Positions 1-11,848 of a stretch of 64,000 bases of DNA are shown here, piece after piece (position 1 is the stretch's first letter; every line of letters begins with the position of its first letter). Origin of the DNA: Saccopteryx bilineata (Eukaryota > Chordata > Mammalia > Chiroptera > Emballonuridae); assembly GCF_036850765.1 (NCBI RefSeq), contig NC_089493.1:189009140-189073139 (forward strand), in the 5' to 3' direction. Under the pieces are notes generated by a model. It saw only the letters and a program-made list of their open reading frames with translations. It did not search any database and was not told where the DNA came from. The position numbers were made by a program, and so were the translations under genes.

Positions 1-204
1 CATAAAATATTTGTGATTGATAGCATTGTTATTTCCATGTGTCACACATCCAAAAAGTGAAGATAAAAGGTAGAAAGATAGATTCCCATGTATCCTAGAA
101 GATGTTTTCTAAGGCAGCCCTTTGAAAATTGTTCCCGAATGGCTGTAAAATTACTTTAAATCTTTATTTAACTGTTCCCCTCCCCACCACCACCACCACC
201 AACT

Positions 205-608
205 ATTTTGTTTTGTTTTGTTTTGTTTGTATTTTTCTGAAGCTGGAAACGGGGAGAGACAGTCAGACAGACTCCCGCATGCGCCCGACTGGGATCCACC
301 CGGCACGCCCACCAGGGGCGACGCTCTGCCCACCAGGGGGCGATGCTCTGCCCCTCCGGGGCATCGCTCTGCCGCAACCAGAGCCACTCTAGCGCCTGGG
401 ACAGAGGCCAAGGAGCCATCCCCAGCAGCCCGGCCATCTTTGCTCCAATGGAGTCTTGGCTGCAGGAGGGGAAGAGAGAGACAGAGAGGAAGGAAGTGGG
501 GGTGGAGAAGCAAATGGGCGCTTCTCCTATGTGCCCTGGCCGGGAATCGAACCCGGGTCCCCCGCATGCCAGGCTGACACTCTACTGCTGAGCCAACCGG
601 CCAGGGCC
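205..608 (-). mobile_element. Bat tRNA-derived SINE, long (about 390 bp) family A
   Basis: Read on the minus strand, the head is a tRNA-like promoter with A box tggctcagcagtaga and B box gggttcgattcc, inside a ccctggccgg...ccggccaggg self-complementary head. A body follows with aggctccattggagcaaag and ggcagagcgac motifs, then an A-rich tail that appears here as (TTTTG)n. Flanks caactattttg (left) and caactaggttg (right) look like a diverged target duplication. Confidence 0.85.
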
Positions 609-616
609 CAACTAGG

Positions 617-817
617 TTGTTTTTTACAGGAAGTTTTTTAAACTGATTTTTAGAGAGAGAAGACAGGAGAGAGAGAGACAGAGACACATTGCTTTGTTGT
701 TCCATTCATTCATTCATCATTGGCTGATTCTTGTATGTGCCCTGAATGGGGATCAAACCCACAACCTTGGCATGTAGCAACGACGCTCTAACCAACTGAG
801 CTACCCGGCCATGGCCC
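617..817 (-). mobile_element. VES-like bat SINE (family D), next to the previous SINE
   Basis: The minus strand starts at ggccatggccgggtagctcag and contains the tRNA-like gttggttagagcgtcg and B-box region ggtttgatcccc, then the aatgaatgaatg and ctctctctc tail. The left flank aactaggttgtttt resembles the right flank agctatgttctttt, so it seems to have landed beside the family A SINE in the same target. Confidence 0.7.
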
Positions 818-1707
818 CAGCTATGTTCTTTTGAGAGTGTAATATAGGATCCAGGAGAACAAGGAAACAGTGTATCTTCTGCGTGTTATTCAGCTCAGAG
901 AGACAACTCCATAAGGGACTGAACTGCCCACACAGGTTAGAGTTTTCATCTTGTGTTTCTGGCTAGTGTTGGGTCACATCTTCCAAGCAGGTCCCTTGGG
1001 CTGCAAGCTTTCATAATTAGAGTGAAATCCCATCTTCCGCATGGGTTAGGTTCTAAGGTCAGTAGCTGAGGCAAAAAAAAAAAAAAGTGGTCACACCACC
1101 TCCCTGGGGAATCCTTAGAAAAATGCCACCTTGGAAACTACTGATATATTGTCTCTCAATGAACCTGACAGTTGAGTTTTTCCTCCAAGGTTGTCACAGA
1201 CTGCTCTGTCTCCATTGGAGCTCCAGATGAAGTAGCAACTTAACATTCTAGCCACCTGACTAAAAGAAAAACATATACATTTAAAATCAGAATCGCTTCT
1301 TCTCAGCAAGATACTCACCCACTGAGAGGGACCTAAAACCTAGGACGAACAGCCATGGCACCCAGCAGGGAGGTCAATGTCATATGCATTTGATACATAT
1401 CTGATAAATGCTTATGGAAAGAATTATACACTCCACCAGTCACACTGCTATTTACTGTGTACAAGCTCTGCCTGGGTGCTACTATACAATAGTGTATATA
1501 ACCCACAATCTCTACCTAGTCACTCACAGTCTTATGAAGGGGTTGGGGCAGGCACCGGCTTTGGGGCCTGCTGATTGAGCTCAGCCACTTCCTGTGTGAG
1601 TCCGAGGACACAAATAAGTGTCCTAATATATTACAGGAACAATGACAGAATATGCCCTGGGTACCAGTGGATGGGGGATCAAGAAAGACTTATAAAGAAG
1701 GTGATGC

Positions 1708-2070
1708 GGCCCTGGCCGGTTGGCTCAGTGGTAGAGCGTCAGCCTGGCAGCAGGAGTCCCGGGTTCAATTCCCGGCCAGGGCACACAGGAGAAGTGCCCA
1801 TCTGCTTCTCCACCCCTCCCCCTCTCCTTCTTCTCTGTCTCTCTTCCCCTCCCGCAGCCAAGGCTCCATTGGAGCAAAGTTGGCCCGGGCGCTGGGGATG
1901 GCTCTGTGGCCTCTGCCTCAGGCGCTAGAATGGCTCTGGTTGCAACAGAGCGACGCCCCAGATGGCAGAGCATCGCCCCCTGGTGGGCGTGCCGAGTGGA
2001 TCCCGCTTGGGCGCATGCGGGGGTCTGACTGCCTCCTCGTTCCAGCTTTTGAAAAATAAAAAAAATTAAA
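1708..2070 (+). mobile_element. Family A tRNA SINE, full length
   Basis: Begins ggccctggccggttggctca with A box tggctcagtggtaga and B box gggttcaattcc. It ends in an A-rich tail and is flanked by a perfect 10-bp duplication aaggtgatgc (1698-1707 and 2071-2080), which fixes both ends. Confidence 0.92.
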
Positions 2071-2341
2071 AAGGTGATGCCTGAGCTGAGTCTATCAGGA
2101 GGATTTTAGGACGAGGTCGAGGCTACCAACAAGGCAAGAATGACTTTCCATGCACAGAAATGTGAGGAGGGAAAGGTAGGCATGCAATAGTTGCTTTGGT
2201 GGCTTAGCGTATAAGGGGGAGAGGCTAGTCAGGCAAAGGTACTCACCATGTAAGACATTAAACTGTGTTATGTGAACAGCGTAGAGAATTTGGAGAATTG
2301 TGTGAGGAGCAAGTCTGTGTGTTCAGAAGTATATTTGCTCT

Positions 2342-2665
2342 GCCTGACCAGGCAGTGGCACAGTGGATAGAGCGTTGGACTGGGATGTGGAAGACCCAGG
2401 TTCAATACCCCGAGGTCACCAGCTTGAGCGCAGGCTCATCTGGTTTGAGCAAAGCTCACCAGCTTGGACCCAAGGTCGCTGGCTCAAGCAAGGGGTCACT
2501 CAGTCTGCTGAAGGCCCGTGGTCAAGGCACATATGAGAAAGCAATCAATGAACAACTAAAGTGCCACAAGAAAAAATTGATGCTTCTCATCTCTCTCCGT
2601 TCCTGTCTATCTATCCCTCTCTCTGACTCTGTCTCTGTCTCTGTCAAAAACAAAAAAGGAGAAGA
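2342..2665 (+). mobile_element. Family B tRNA SINE (long 'caccagcttgagc' body)
   Basis: The tRNA-like head cctgaccaggcagtggcaca gtggatagagcgttgga is followed by several degenerate copies of agctcaccagcttgagc. Next come atgaacaactaaagtgc and a (CT)n/A-rich tail. A perfect 17-bp target duplication agaagtatatttgctct lies at 2325-2341 and 2666-2682, so the insertion is fairly recent. Confidence 0.93.
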
Positions 2666-3904
2666 AGAAGTATATTTGCTCTTATAGAGAGGGGAGGAAC
2701 ACAGGAGTGTGTGATACCAGTAACTAGGAAGCCTGAACCCTTGTCTAGACTGTGTTGTCCGATACAGTAGCCTCTGGCCACAGGTAGCTATATAAACTTA
2801 AGAACTCAGTTTCTCAGTTGCACTCACCACATCACCAAAATAATAACGCCATCTCGTCTTAAAGGAGCTGGGAGGTGTGATTAAGTTCATAGCCATGCAA
2901 CGAGGCATTTCTTTTCAAAGGCTATTTGAGGGCCTGTTGCCTCTTGGTAAACTGTTGTGTCATTGCGGGTAAAGTGAATGTGTGTCCTGAAAGGGGGGGG
3001 GCACAAAGGTTCACTGTGTCTTACCTGATGACTATGAACGGGTTGTCATTATGCAATTATAGAAATCGTGTTCTGTGCAGAATAAGTTCTACTCTCTATC
3101 GACGGCCTGATCTCTGTGTGCCGCCTTCCAAAGTGCGATGCTGCCCGAAGGATGTGGCGCGTAAACACGCACGTTGACGGAGAGACCCACGCAGGTCACA
3201 CCACGCTGACGTGTAGAGCCCCGGACTGTGGTGCCAGCTCACGCCTGAGCTCCTGAAAGAGGCCCTCGACCTGGGGCGAGTCCAACAGCCTGCCGTTCTT
3301 CCCGTGAATTATGGGGGATAGCGTGCGTGACCCCCGGATGGTTTGGCCGGGGCTGTCTGAAAAACAATTTGTTTTCAAGAAAATGCTTAACTGGGCTTTA
3401 GGGAGCGCAGTGAAATGTGAACAAAGAGGACAGTTAGGTCTTCTGCTGGAAAAACAAAGCTCTAGATGGGGTGACCGGAGTGGAGCTCACCAGGGGAGGC
3501 TGCTCTTGCCTCGTGGAGCAGGCGTGGGCGTCTCAGGTGACGTTCAGTGCCCCACAGTGGAGCGGGGTCCTTCTCCCCTGCGCCTCTTGCCTCTGGAAAG
3601 GCAGCCCAACTCTCTCTCAACAACCACGTGTTTCCTAGCTCCCGAGAAAGGTACTCCCTGACTTCCCTCGTGGACGAATTAGACTTTGTTTCAGGGACTT
3701 CCCTGCGCCACGTTCTCCAGGGACAGTGGAAGCAGATTTGCTTGAAGTTTTTCTTGGGCGCGGGGAGAGAGCTGACTGGTTCAAAAGGTTCACTTCTAAT
3801 AGCTTCCCAGTTCTTATCAATTGGGAAACGGAGCTACTGAGGAATTGACCAGGCCACGTGAAGTATGCTAATCTAAAACACACACAGGCTATCACCGGCT
3901 TTTC

Positions 3905-4125
3905 CAACCTCTGCGCAGTTGGCATTTGGGGCTGGTAGTTTTTTCTCATGGGAGACTGTTGAGCGCATCATAAGATGTTTAGCAACATCTCTGGTCTGTG
4001 CCCACCAGAGGCCAGTGGTATCCTCCCCATGCCCCCACCATGTGACAATCAGAATATCTCCAGACATGGCCTAATGTTCCCTCAGGGGCAAAATTACCCC
4101 CTCTGTTAAGAATGACAGACCTGGC
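3905..4125 (-). mobile_element. MER20-like hAT-Charlie relic
   Basis: On the minus strand it reads ggtaattttgcccctgaggg, then atgtctggagatattctgattgtcac, then ccactggcctctggtgggca and gatgttgctaaacatc. This order and wording fit MER20. Ends are diverged and no target duplication was resolved. Confidence 0.55.
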
Positions 4126-4889
4126 TCTAACATCAGCACTAAATATAAGCAGCTTGCTACAGGGAATATAAATAGGGATATCATATGGTAATATGCAAAC
4201 ACTAAATATCTATAACAGGTCTGTATTTTATTGGGAGATGCTCTGTTCACTGAGGTCATTCTGCATTCTACAATTACACTTGAGACTACTGTCTCTGTTC
4301 TTTTTTTAAATCGAAGGTGTAGCTAAGATACTGAGTCCCTCTCTCTTTCCCCACGGTCACCGCGGTCCACGTAAGGCCCAATGCCAGCTAGGAGGTGATC
4401 TGGGTTTCTCTATGGCGCTGAGGACAGAGGCTGCCGGAGTGCCCGCCTGAATGGTAGCAAGTAGACGGCCATCCATCTGCCGCTCCCCCATCCCACTCCA
4501 ATGCCCACAGTCTTCTTATAAATAGACTAGATATCATTGATTTCTAGTCTATTAATGATTTCTCTGGACCCCCACGTGTTTGATTCCTCAGGATTTAACA
4601 TGAAGGGAGTCAGCTTATAACACATGGAAACTTCATAATTCTGGAGGCAGAAAACCTGAAATCTGTTTCCATTTTTTCTCCTCAGCAACTGACTGGCACT
4701 GGCCAAGTCATTTCTCACCTGAGCTGGGTGACCAGTTTTAGGCAGGATGGTTTTGATTCTAAGTGACAAAAAGCTACTCAAGTTGGCTTAAAGGAGAAAA
4801 AAAAAATGTGGGTAGAGTGGAGAATACATTGGTTCGTGGAGTGAACAGTTGGTGCTTGTGAACCAACTGGAACCAAGAAGCCACACGTC

Positions 4890-5064
4890 TCATTAGCTCC
4901 CCCTGGGTCCCTTGCGCCTACTATGTGTCAGACACAGTTCTAGGGACCATAAGCGTCTTACCTCCGGTCTTCACAACAACACGTGTGGTCGATGTTGTCA
5001 TCAGAGAGGCCCAGCGACGGCCTCGGACTCACACAGGAAGTGGCTGAGCTCAGTCAGCAGGCCC
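4890..5064 (-). repeat. MIR SINE relic
   Basis: The + strand reads cctactatgtgtcagacaca gttctaggg, then cttcacaacaac and gaggcccagcgacg, the usual order of an antisense MIR core. Diverged. Confidence 0.6.
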
Positions 5065-6289
5065 CAAAGCCGGTGCCTGCCCCATTCCTCACCGGGCCTC
5101 TGGGGTAGAGAGGCAGCGGGGCGGGCGGAGCACTGGAGATGCTCACACTGCGGGCAGGAGGGCGGAAATAAACCTCTGCACCAGAGAAGCAGGTGATCGT
5201 CTCCATTGGAAACCAGAGCGTTTCACGCGGGGCAGAGCAGATGCTGGGAATGGGGTGGATTGGACGGTGAAGCCAGTGAGTAGGTGAATTTGAATGTGAG
5301 GCAACTCCAGGTTTAGAAATAGCCCATCGTAGCGTTGGCCGTACACAAGCCTGAGTTCAGGTTTCCGGTGCTGGCTCCGCCCCGTGGGTGTTGTGATCAT
5401 GGTGGAAGGGGCATCAGTCGAGCCCCTGAATCTGATACTGAGCTCATAAAACAGGCGGAACAGACGTGTAACGGCTCCAGCCACGTCCTCTTCAGCTGGA
5501 GGCAGGGAGTCCGGCTCGAGTTGTTGTCAGGTTCCCTGTGCCTTTCATGGTGGTTGCCATGGCTGCCCTGCCCCGGAGCCCGGCTGAGACCTGGCAGGCA
5601 CCTTGAGGGCGAATGTGCCATCACACAGCCCCCCGCGGGTCCCATGTGCAGAACTGGGCAGAACTTTAGGACTCTGACCCACTTTCCTAAAGAATGTTCT
5701 CATGGAGTGTGAGAGCGAGGAGACCACGCTCCTGAAAAATTCATCGATCACAAACAAAAGAAGGGCGATATCTCAGGTGTCAAAATTATTTCTCTTTACC
5801 CACATATTCCTGTACCTCGCTTTTTAACTCTGTCAGAGATAGTGGCTTCACAAACCCCCAGGTGCATGGGGGAAATGGAGAATTTAGGTATCTGTGTAAA
5901 CAGCAAGTATTGTAATAATTCTTTAGGAAAATTGTTTCGATTCTCTAACCAACTGCTTTGCTTCTGCTAATATGGTCCTTTTTGCAATAGGCAATTTTAA
6001 TTCAAAAGCGATATTTTCATTAAGTCTTAGAACTTATAAAGCCAAAAAAGGTTTCCAGTTTTTGATTCAAGAATTGCTTTCTCTCTTTAGAAATCATGGG
6101 CAGTTGCTGTGGCTGCTTCTAGGAGAAGCCTTGTTTCTGCCTGTGGTCAATTGCCTCCCTTAGGACGATCTCTATGGTGCTTTCCAGAAGAGGACCAATG
6201 GGTTTGGGGCTCACTTCGCATTCATTATTTTAGCAGTCACTCTTGTGTAACACGGGAAAGAGTAGAATGAACCATTCAAGCCTGGGATT

Positions 6290-6440
6290 TCTAGGTCAGA
6301 CTGCCTGGATTCAGGTAACGCTGGGGAAGTCAAGTTCTTCCATGCCTCAGTTTCCTCACCTGTAAATAGGGATAATACTAATACTTTGTTCAGAGAAAAG
6401 AAAAGTTGTGAATGGCAGAAAAATACATGTAAAGTCTTCG
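6290..6440 (+). repeat. MIR SINE relic
   Basis: Contains cagactgcctggattcagg, then cctcagtttcctcacctgta and aatagggataatactaatac, a clear MIR pattern. Confidence 0.75.
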
Positions 6441-6720
6441 CTGAGTTCTCTCAGCACAAAGCAAGGTCATGTATACAAGTGATAATGAGGTCACTGAATT
6501 TATTATTTGGGGTTTAATTATTCCTGGTACTGGTTTGTTTGTTTTTGTTTTTTTGCTTTTTAGTTATTTTCATTTTTTAAAACTATCTCTTGATCATGTC
6601 TCTATTTCACCAAATATCCTGACATGCCCTCTCTACATAGATCAAGTATATGTCATCTACATAGAGCACTTTAATATCTGTTTGCCATTAATCTTCACAT
6701 TTAAAGGAACCAGTAGGTTT

Positions 6721-7100
6721 TCTTTGTTTGTTTTTGTTTTTTTTCCGAAGTTAGAAGTGGGGAGGCATTCAGACAGATTCCAGCATCTGCCCAACTGGAA
6801 TCCACTCAGCATGCCCACAAGGGGGTGATGCTCTGTCCATCTGGGGAGTTGCTCCATTGTGGCTGGAGCCATTCTAGCACCTGAAGTGGAGGCCATGGAG
6901 CCGTCCTCAGCACCCAGGCCAACTTTGCTCCAGTGGAGCCTCGGCTGTGGGAGGAGAAGAGAGAGATAGAGAGAAAGGAGAGGGGGAAGGGTGGAGAAGC
7001 AGATGGGCACTTTCTCCTGTGTACCCTGGCCAGGGATCGAACCTGGGACTTCCACACGCCAGGCTGACGCTCTACTGCTACGCCAACCAGCCGGGGCTGA
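6721..7100 (-). mobile_element. Family A tRNA SINE, full length
   Basis: Minus-strand head agccccggctggttggcgta gcagtagagcgtcagcc, with B box aggttcgatccc and the aggctccactggagcaaag body. The poly-A tail appears as T-rich sequence at 6721-6745. The target duplication is aaccagtaggttt at 6708-6720 and aaccagtagtttt at 7101-7113. More diverged than the copy at 8031. Confidence 0.88.
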
Positions 7101-8030
7101 AACCAGTAGTTTTAAGTGAATTTGGGGGCTTGCTTTGCAGCATGCCGCCTAGTGTAAATGAGGGAATATGTTAATAACATGGGGGCAGAGCAGCAGTTTC
7201 ATGGATAATAACCACTGCTCTGGGGATGGTGAGGTGACTGTGGCCCTTTCATCTTGGATGGAAGAATTAAGCCTAAATCCAAATCAGCTTAAGGAGAAAA
7301 AATGGGGGTGTAATTGAGACGATGGGGGTGAGAGCCATGTGACACCAACCGCAGATGGTGTAGAGCCCTGCCCTCAGGTCTGGCTGAGGCGGGTGATGGA
7401 GGGAGGGCCGCAGCATGGCTGGAGAACACGCTAGGCACACCTGCTGCCTTTCGCCCACTCCTGCTCCGCGAGCTTCCTGATTGACGACGGCACCGTTTCC
7501 CACTCGGTGCTGGGCGCCTTCAGCAGCGTCCTTCCGAACCCCGCGTTCCAAACGGCCACCACCAGCCCGCGGAACTGCTTTGGCGATTGGGGTTTTTCAT
7601 CAGAAAATGTTCGCGGTTGAAACGATCACAAAATCGTATTCACTTGGAAGTAGTATAAATTAGAAAAATATTGAATTAGTCCTCCTCTTTAAGGTCACGA
7701 GGAATCCAATCACACAGATAATTAGACTTTGGTTTACATGGGGATCTTGGAAAACACACGCACGCACACCCACACGTACACAAAACCATATGAGTTTAAG
7801 GAATTATGTCTTGCTGCATTCACATGCTTTTTCTTGCTTTTTAATTGATCCGCGAAGCCCGGCTTTCTACATATTTGCAAGGGACACTACACCCTTTCAA
7901 AACGAACTTCAAAAGTAGACTGGGGGTCCGGGAGGTCTCCGTCGTGTGTGAAGTAGGAACCAGGGGAGGGCATAGTCCCTGGTGACATGCCCACCACACA
8001 TGCAGGTTTTTAGTAAGAAATCATGGTCTG

Positions 8031-8415
8031 GGCCCTGGCCGGTTGGCTCAGCGGTAGAGCGTCGGCCTGGCGTGCGGGGGACCCGGGTTCGATTCCCGGC
8101 CAGGGCACATAGGAGAAGCGCCCATTTGCTTCTCCACCCTCTCCCTTCCCCTCTGTCTCTCCCTTCCCCTCCCACAGCCAAGGCTCCATTGGAGCAAAGA
8201 TGGCCCGGGCGCTGGGGATGGCTCCTTGGACTCTGCCCCAGGCACTGGAGTGGCTCTGGTCCCGGCAGAGCGACGCCCCGGAGGGGCAGAGCATCGCCCC
8301 CTGGTGGGCGTGCCGGGTGGATCCCGGTCGGGCGCATGCAGGAGTCTGTCTGACTGTCTCTCCCCGTTTCCAGCTTCAGAAAAATGCAAAAAAAAAAAAA
8401 AAAAAAAAAAAGAAA
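8031..8415 (+). mobile_element. Family A tRNA SINE, youngest-looking copy
   Basis: Intact A box tggctcagcggtaga and perfect B box gggttcgattccc, full body, and a poly-A tail of 24 or more at about 8388-8411. A 16-bp duplication aagaaatc(a/g)tggtctg flanks it (8015-8030 and 8416-8431) with one mismatch. An uninterrupted A tail and intact promoter suggest a recent insertion. Confidence 0.93.
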
Positions 8416-9384
8416 AAGAAATCGTGGTCTGTAAAGTGAGCCTGTATCCCTCCAGCTTTCTCCCCTCTACTTTGGAACCTGTTTGTGTCTGTACAGATGG
8501 CCTCTGTCAGTTGGAATAGTGGGGGGGGGGGGGGGGATGTGGCTTAAGTGAACAAAATTAGCAAATGACATAGCAAATAGAGAACAGCATTCCGTTTGAT
8601 TGGGAGACAGAGCTGGGGGCTGAGAGATTTCCCAGGTAATAGTAGGCACCAGCCAGCAGCGTTTAAGCAGCTACCCGAGCATGGATTTTAAGTAGCCGGG
8701 ACCCGACAGTTCTGTGATGAGTATTTCAGCATGCCCAAGTCAGCCCGGTGCTTTCACTGTGCTACCACTGCTCTTCCATTGTCTGTTTGTGTACATTAAA
8801 ACGCAGTTCTGTCTGTACTATAGGAAATGGATTCATGCTGAACAAAATTTCAAACAAAATCATGTAAAGGATGATTTCATAGCAACTATCATATCAGGCT
8901 CCTGGAAAATTGCATTTGAACTTCAGTTCCACCTCAGTCACTCAAAGGAATTTGAATACTGGCTTCCAGCCATCCTGGTTCCTCAGCACGCAGTCTTAGC
9001 GATGGCTCCGTGCGAACGTGAAAGCCTATTGATTAGGCGTTAAAATCTGTCCCTCCCAGAGCCTCGCTACTAAGTGGTCATCAGCACCAACCCCACAGTG
9101 TCCTGGTGAGGACACCTCCACGTACAGCACAGCAGGTGGAGGGGGAGAGGATCATTGATATGAAGTAGCTACTTTGAACTTGATAAATAAAATCACGAGA
9201 AAGGTGTTGGACTCTGCCTGCCGGCGGATAGCTGCTATCCACGGTCATTGAAGGAAACATGTCTTATCTGAAATCTTGAAAGTGCCTTGGGATTGGGAGA
9301 TGGGCACCGGGAACCTGATTCCCTACACATCAGCCCCTCCTTGTATGTCACCTTCCTTTTTTGTCCCCAGGCTGTGAGGACGGA

Positions 9385-9610
9385 CACTGTGCTGAGTGGT
9401 TAGAGAGTACATTTGGGAATCGACAAATCAGAGTTTGACTCCTGGCCCCGGTCGCTTATTGGTTATATCGTCTCACTTCTCTGTGTCTCAGTTTCTTCAT
9501 CAATAAATGGGGATTATAATCACTCTGACCTCATAGTATTGCTTTGAGAATTCAATGGGATAACCTACGTAAAGTAGCTATTGCAGTGAGTGACAGCTGA
9601 CAGTCTTTGT
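9385..9610 (+). repeat. MIR SINE relic
   Basis: Contains ctgagtggttagagagtac, ctctgtgtctcagtttcttc, atcaataaatggggattata and cctcatagtattgctttgag in MIR order. Confidence 0.75.
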
Positions 9611-9844
9611 GCAGAAAACACTAGGAGTTCAGATAGCCGTAACAGCGGTAGTTACTGAAGGGAAGCCAATAGGAGAAGGTATTGATTAAATGTGAGTATG
9701 GATTCTGATGAAAGTCTGATGTGTTCAGCCTGTCTTTGCCAGATCGGCTGGTGAGAACAGTGTGCCTTACCTGGCCCCCAAACAGTTAGGAATGATTGGA
9801 GTTTTTCAAATGAAACTCCCTTGGTCCATGAATCTATTTCAAGG

Positions 9845-10310
9845 ATGCTTCTTCTTCAGTCGTGTTCCTGGGCAGGAGCCCCGGGCTTTTCAGCATCTTA
9901 TCTCCTGTCTCTTTCCTCCACGTCCGCCCTCCGAAGGGTAACAGGCCAGTAGCTTGGTGCCTCTCTGCCACTGTCCATTGGTTTCCTCTCACCGGAAGCC
10001 CTTTCTCCTTCCTTAGAGCATTGCTCAAGTGTCATCTTTCCCAGGAATCCTTGTCGGACGCTCCACCCCTGCCTCTACCCGGCCAGGCTGAATCAACTGT
10101 CACTTTCTTCGTCCCCACGTCCTCACATCCTGCTGTTTGTCCTGTACTGAAATGACCCAGTTACCTTGTCTGCCTCCCCCACTAGACTGTGAACCCTCTG
10201 AGGGCAGGGCTGAGTTCTTGCTTGTTTCTGTATCCTCGGTATCTCAGAGAGCACAGAACGAGCACTCAGAGATTGCACTGAACCACACGGATCTATCGAT
10301 AACATTGAAT
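9845..10310 (+). repeat. L2-type LINE 3' end
   Basis: Contains tgctcaagtgtcatctttcc, caggaatccttgtcggacgc and later gactgtgaaccctctgaggg cagggctg, which are L2 3' landmarks in the right order. Confidence 0.75.
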
Positions 10311-11029
10311 GCCCTGAGGGATAGATCAGGAAATAACAATTGTAAAAGCCATGACAATAATTAACATCCATTCGAGGTGCCTGAAAATGTCCCCACATAC
10401 ATAGTACATAGTACATCTGAAAAGAGGAAAAGATACTGCTTCTGACTCACGCACTCGTTACCTGCATTGAAACTCAGACCTGGTCCTGAGTTGGCTTTCT
10501 CGAGACCGGACTCTTCCCACTGCCCCCCACCCCCGGCTTTAGGGCACGTCCCCTGGGCCGCCACACCTGCTCCATTTTTCTGAGCTTTCTCCAAATGAAC
10601 AAACCAGCAGGCAAGCATTGCGAGGACCCCAAGATGTAAGGGTGACGCTGGTGAAAGTGCGCCTGGCAGCCATCTTCCCTCAGCCTCTGGCCACCAGGGA
10701 CTCCCTGCCGTGTGGAAAGAGAGGTTGCTGCAGGCTTCCTGTGGGAGAACTTCTTGACCCCAGGGCAGTTCCAAGTCTCTGGTCACCTCCTGCTAGGCTG
10801 GCTGCTCCTACCCATGGCCCAGAGTGGCTATGCTTCTCTTTGTAGGGATTCCCCATGGTGGCAAAAAGAAAAAAGAAATCATCATCGTGAAGAGCGTGGG
10901 TCATCCCATTCTGTGGGAGGCCATTGTGTTCTTCTTGCCACCTCTCCTCCACTTCGAACCCAATCTCACCAATTTGGTTTTAGTCTACCTTATGTGTTTG
11001 TTCATTCATTCATTTAAGAGGTGCCATTT

Positions 11030-11660
11030 GTTAGGAAGACACCAAGGATGCAGGAGTGAATAAAATACACAAAGGTCAGCCTTCAGGTAGCAAAAAGGGC
11101 TCCGAAAAATATTTTAAACAGGCAGCTGGATGGCAGTTTTCAAGAAGACAAGCGGGGAAGGCTGGAACGAGGGGAAAGAGCGGGACTGTGACTATTAGGT
11201 GGCGAGTGGGGGGGGGGGAGAATGTTCTACACAGAAGGGGGGCAGGCAGTATAAAGGCTGTGAACAGGAATGCATGGCACATTCTGAGGGCCACTCTCAG
11301 AGGTGAGTTAGAGGCAGCTGGTGCCAGGGTAGGCTAGACATGGAGGCTGTCATCAAGGGCTCGGACTTTTCTCTACATGCAATGGGAAGCCACTGGATAG
11401 AGCCACGCTGGCATGTGGTAGGACCTGGTTTCTATCTTTAACATGTTCTGGCTGCTGTGGAGAAGGGATGGGGACAACGGGGAGCAGACAGGTGTGCGGC
11501 AAGAGTGGGAGCAGGTTGACCAGCAAGGACACAGTGTGGTGGAGATGATGTGGTCTTAGATGAACGCTGCAGCAGGGGAGATGGAAGGAATGGGAGGCTT
11601 TGCAGATGGATTCCATGTCCACTGTGTAGATGGATATTTCTGCGCACACTGGCTTTCTGA
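11030..11660 (-). repeat. L2-like LINE relic, antisense
   Basis: Contains gcaatgggaagccactggat, cctggtttctatctttaaca and ttctggctgctgtggagaag, then gcaagagtgggagcagg. These match the reverse orientation of the same repeat seen at 25560-26810. Family name is moderately sure. Confidence 0.6.
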
Positions 11661-11813
11661 AACATACCTGTAGTATGAATTCAGACATGTAGAGAAACAC
11701 CAAACCACTTAAAAAAAATACATCTGGACCTTTTTATTTATTTTTCTTTTTTAGGTATTTTTATTGTGAGGTGGTTTCAATGTAACGTTCTCTGGATGCT
11801 CTCATGACACTCA

Positions 11814-11848
11814 TTGCTGACCTTTGACCACTCTGTCCTCTCTCCCAG
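11814..11848 (+). promoter_or_regulatory. TENM2: Splice acceptor and branch site of the TENM2 exon
   Basis: A ctgac pentamer at 11817-11821 puts a candidate branch A at 11820, 28 nt before the intron end. A pyrimidine-rich tract (ctctgtcctctctcccag) follows and ends with AG at 11847-11848. The reading frame across the junction needs the upstream exon to supply one base of a Gly codon, which agrees with the known TENM2 protein order. The branch site is an inference. Confidence 0.8.

Larger units (their letters stand above)
1..11848 (+). other. TENM2: TENM2 intron upstream of the exon (partial)
   Basis: No coding sequence recognised. It contains the SINEs, MIR, L2 and MER20-like elements listed separately. 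The stretches 833-1697, 2683-3904, 4126-4889, 5065-6289, 7114-8014, 8432-9384 and 10311-10999 hold no feature I can name; open frames there are short and lack splice-site or family support. Runs of A (1074-1086) and G (2993-3001, 8521-8536) and a (CA)n-like stretch near 7756-7784 are the only simple structure. Confidence 0.75.

Noticed and set aside
151..705. 184-codon open frame on the minus strand, and similar frames at 8048-8389 and 1652-2059
   Set aside because: These are translations of the GC-rich family A SINE. The same peptide phrases recur in each SINE copy and on both strands, which is repeat sequence, not a gene.
8042..8105. tRNA gene candidates at SINE heads (also 1716, 49540 and others)
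   Set aside because: A and B boxes are present, but the rest does not fold as a full cloverleaf and each is attached to a SINE body with a target duplication.
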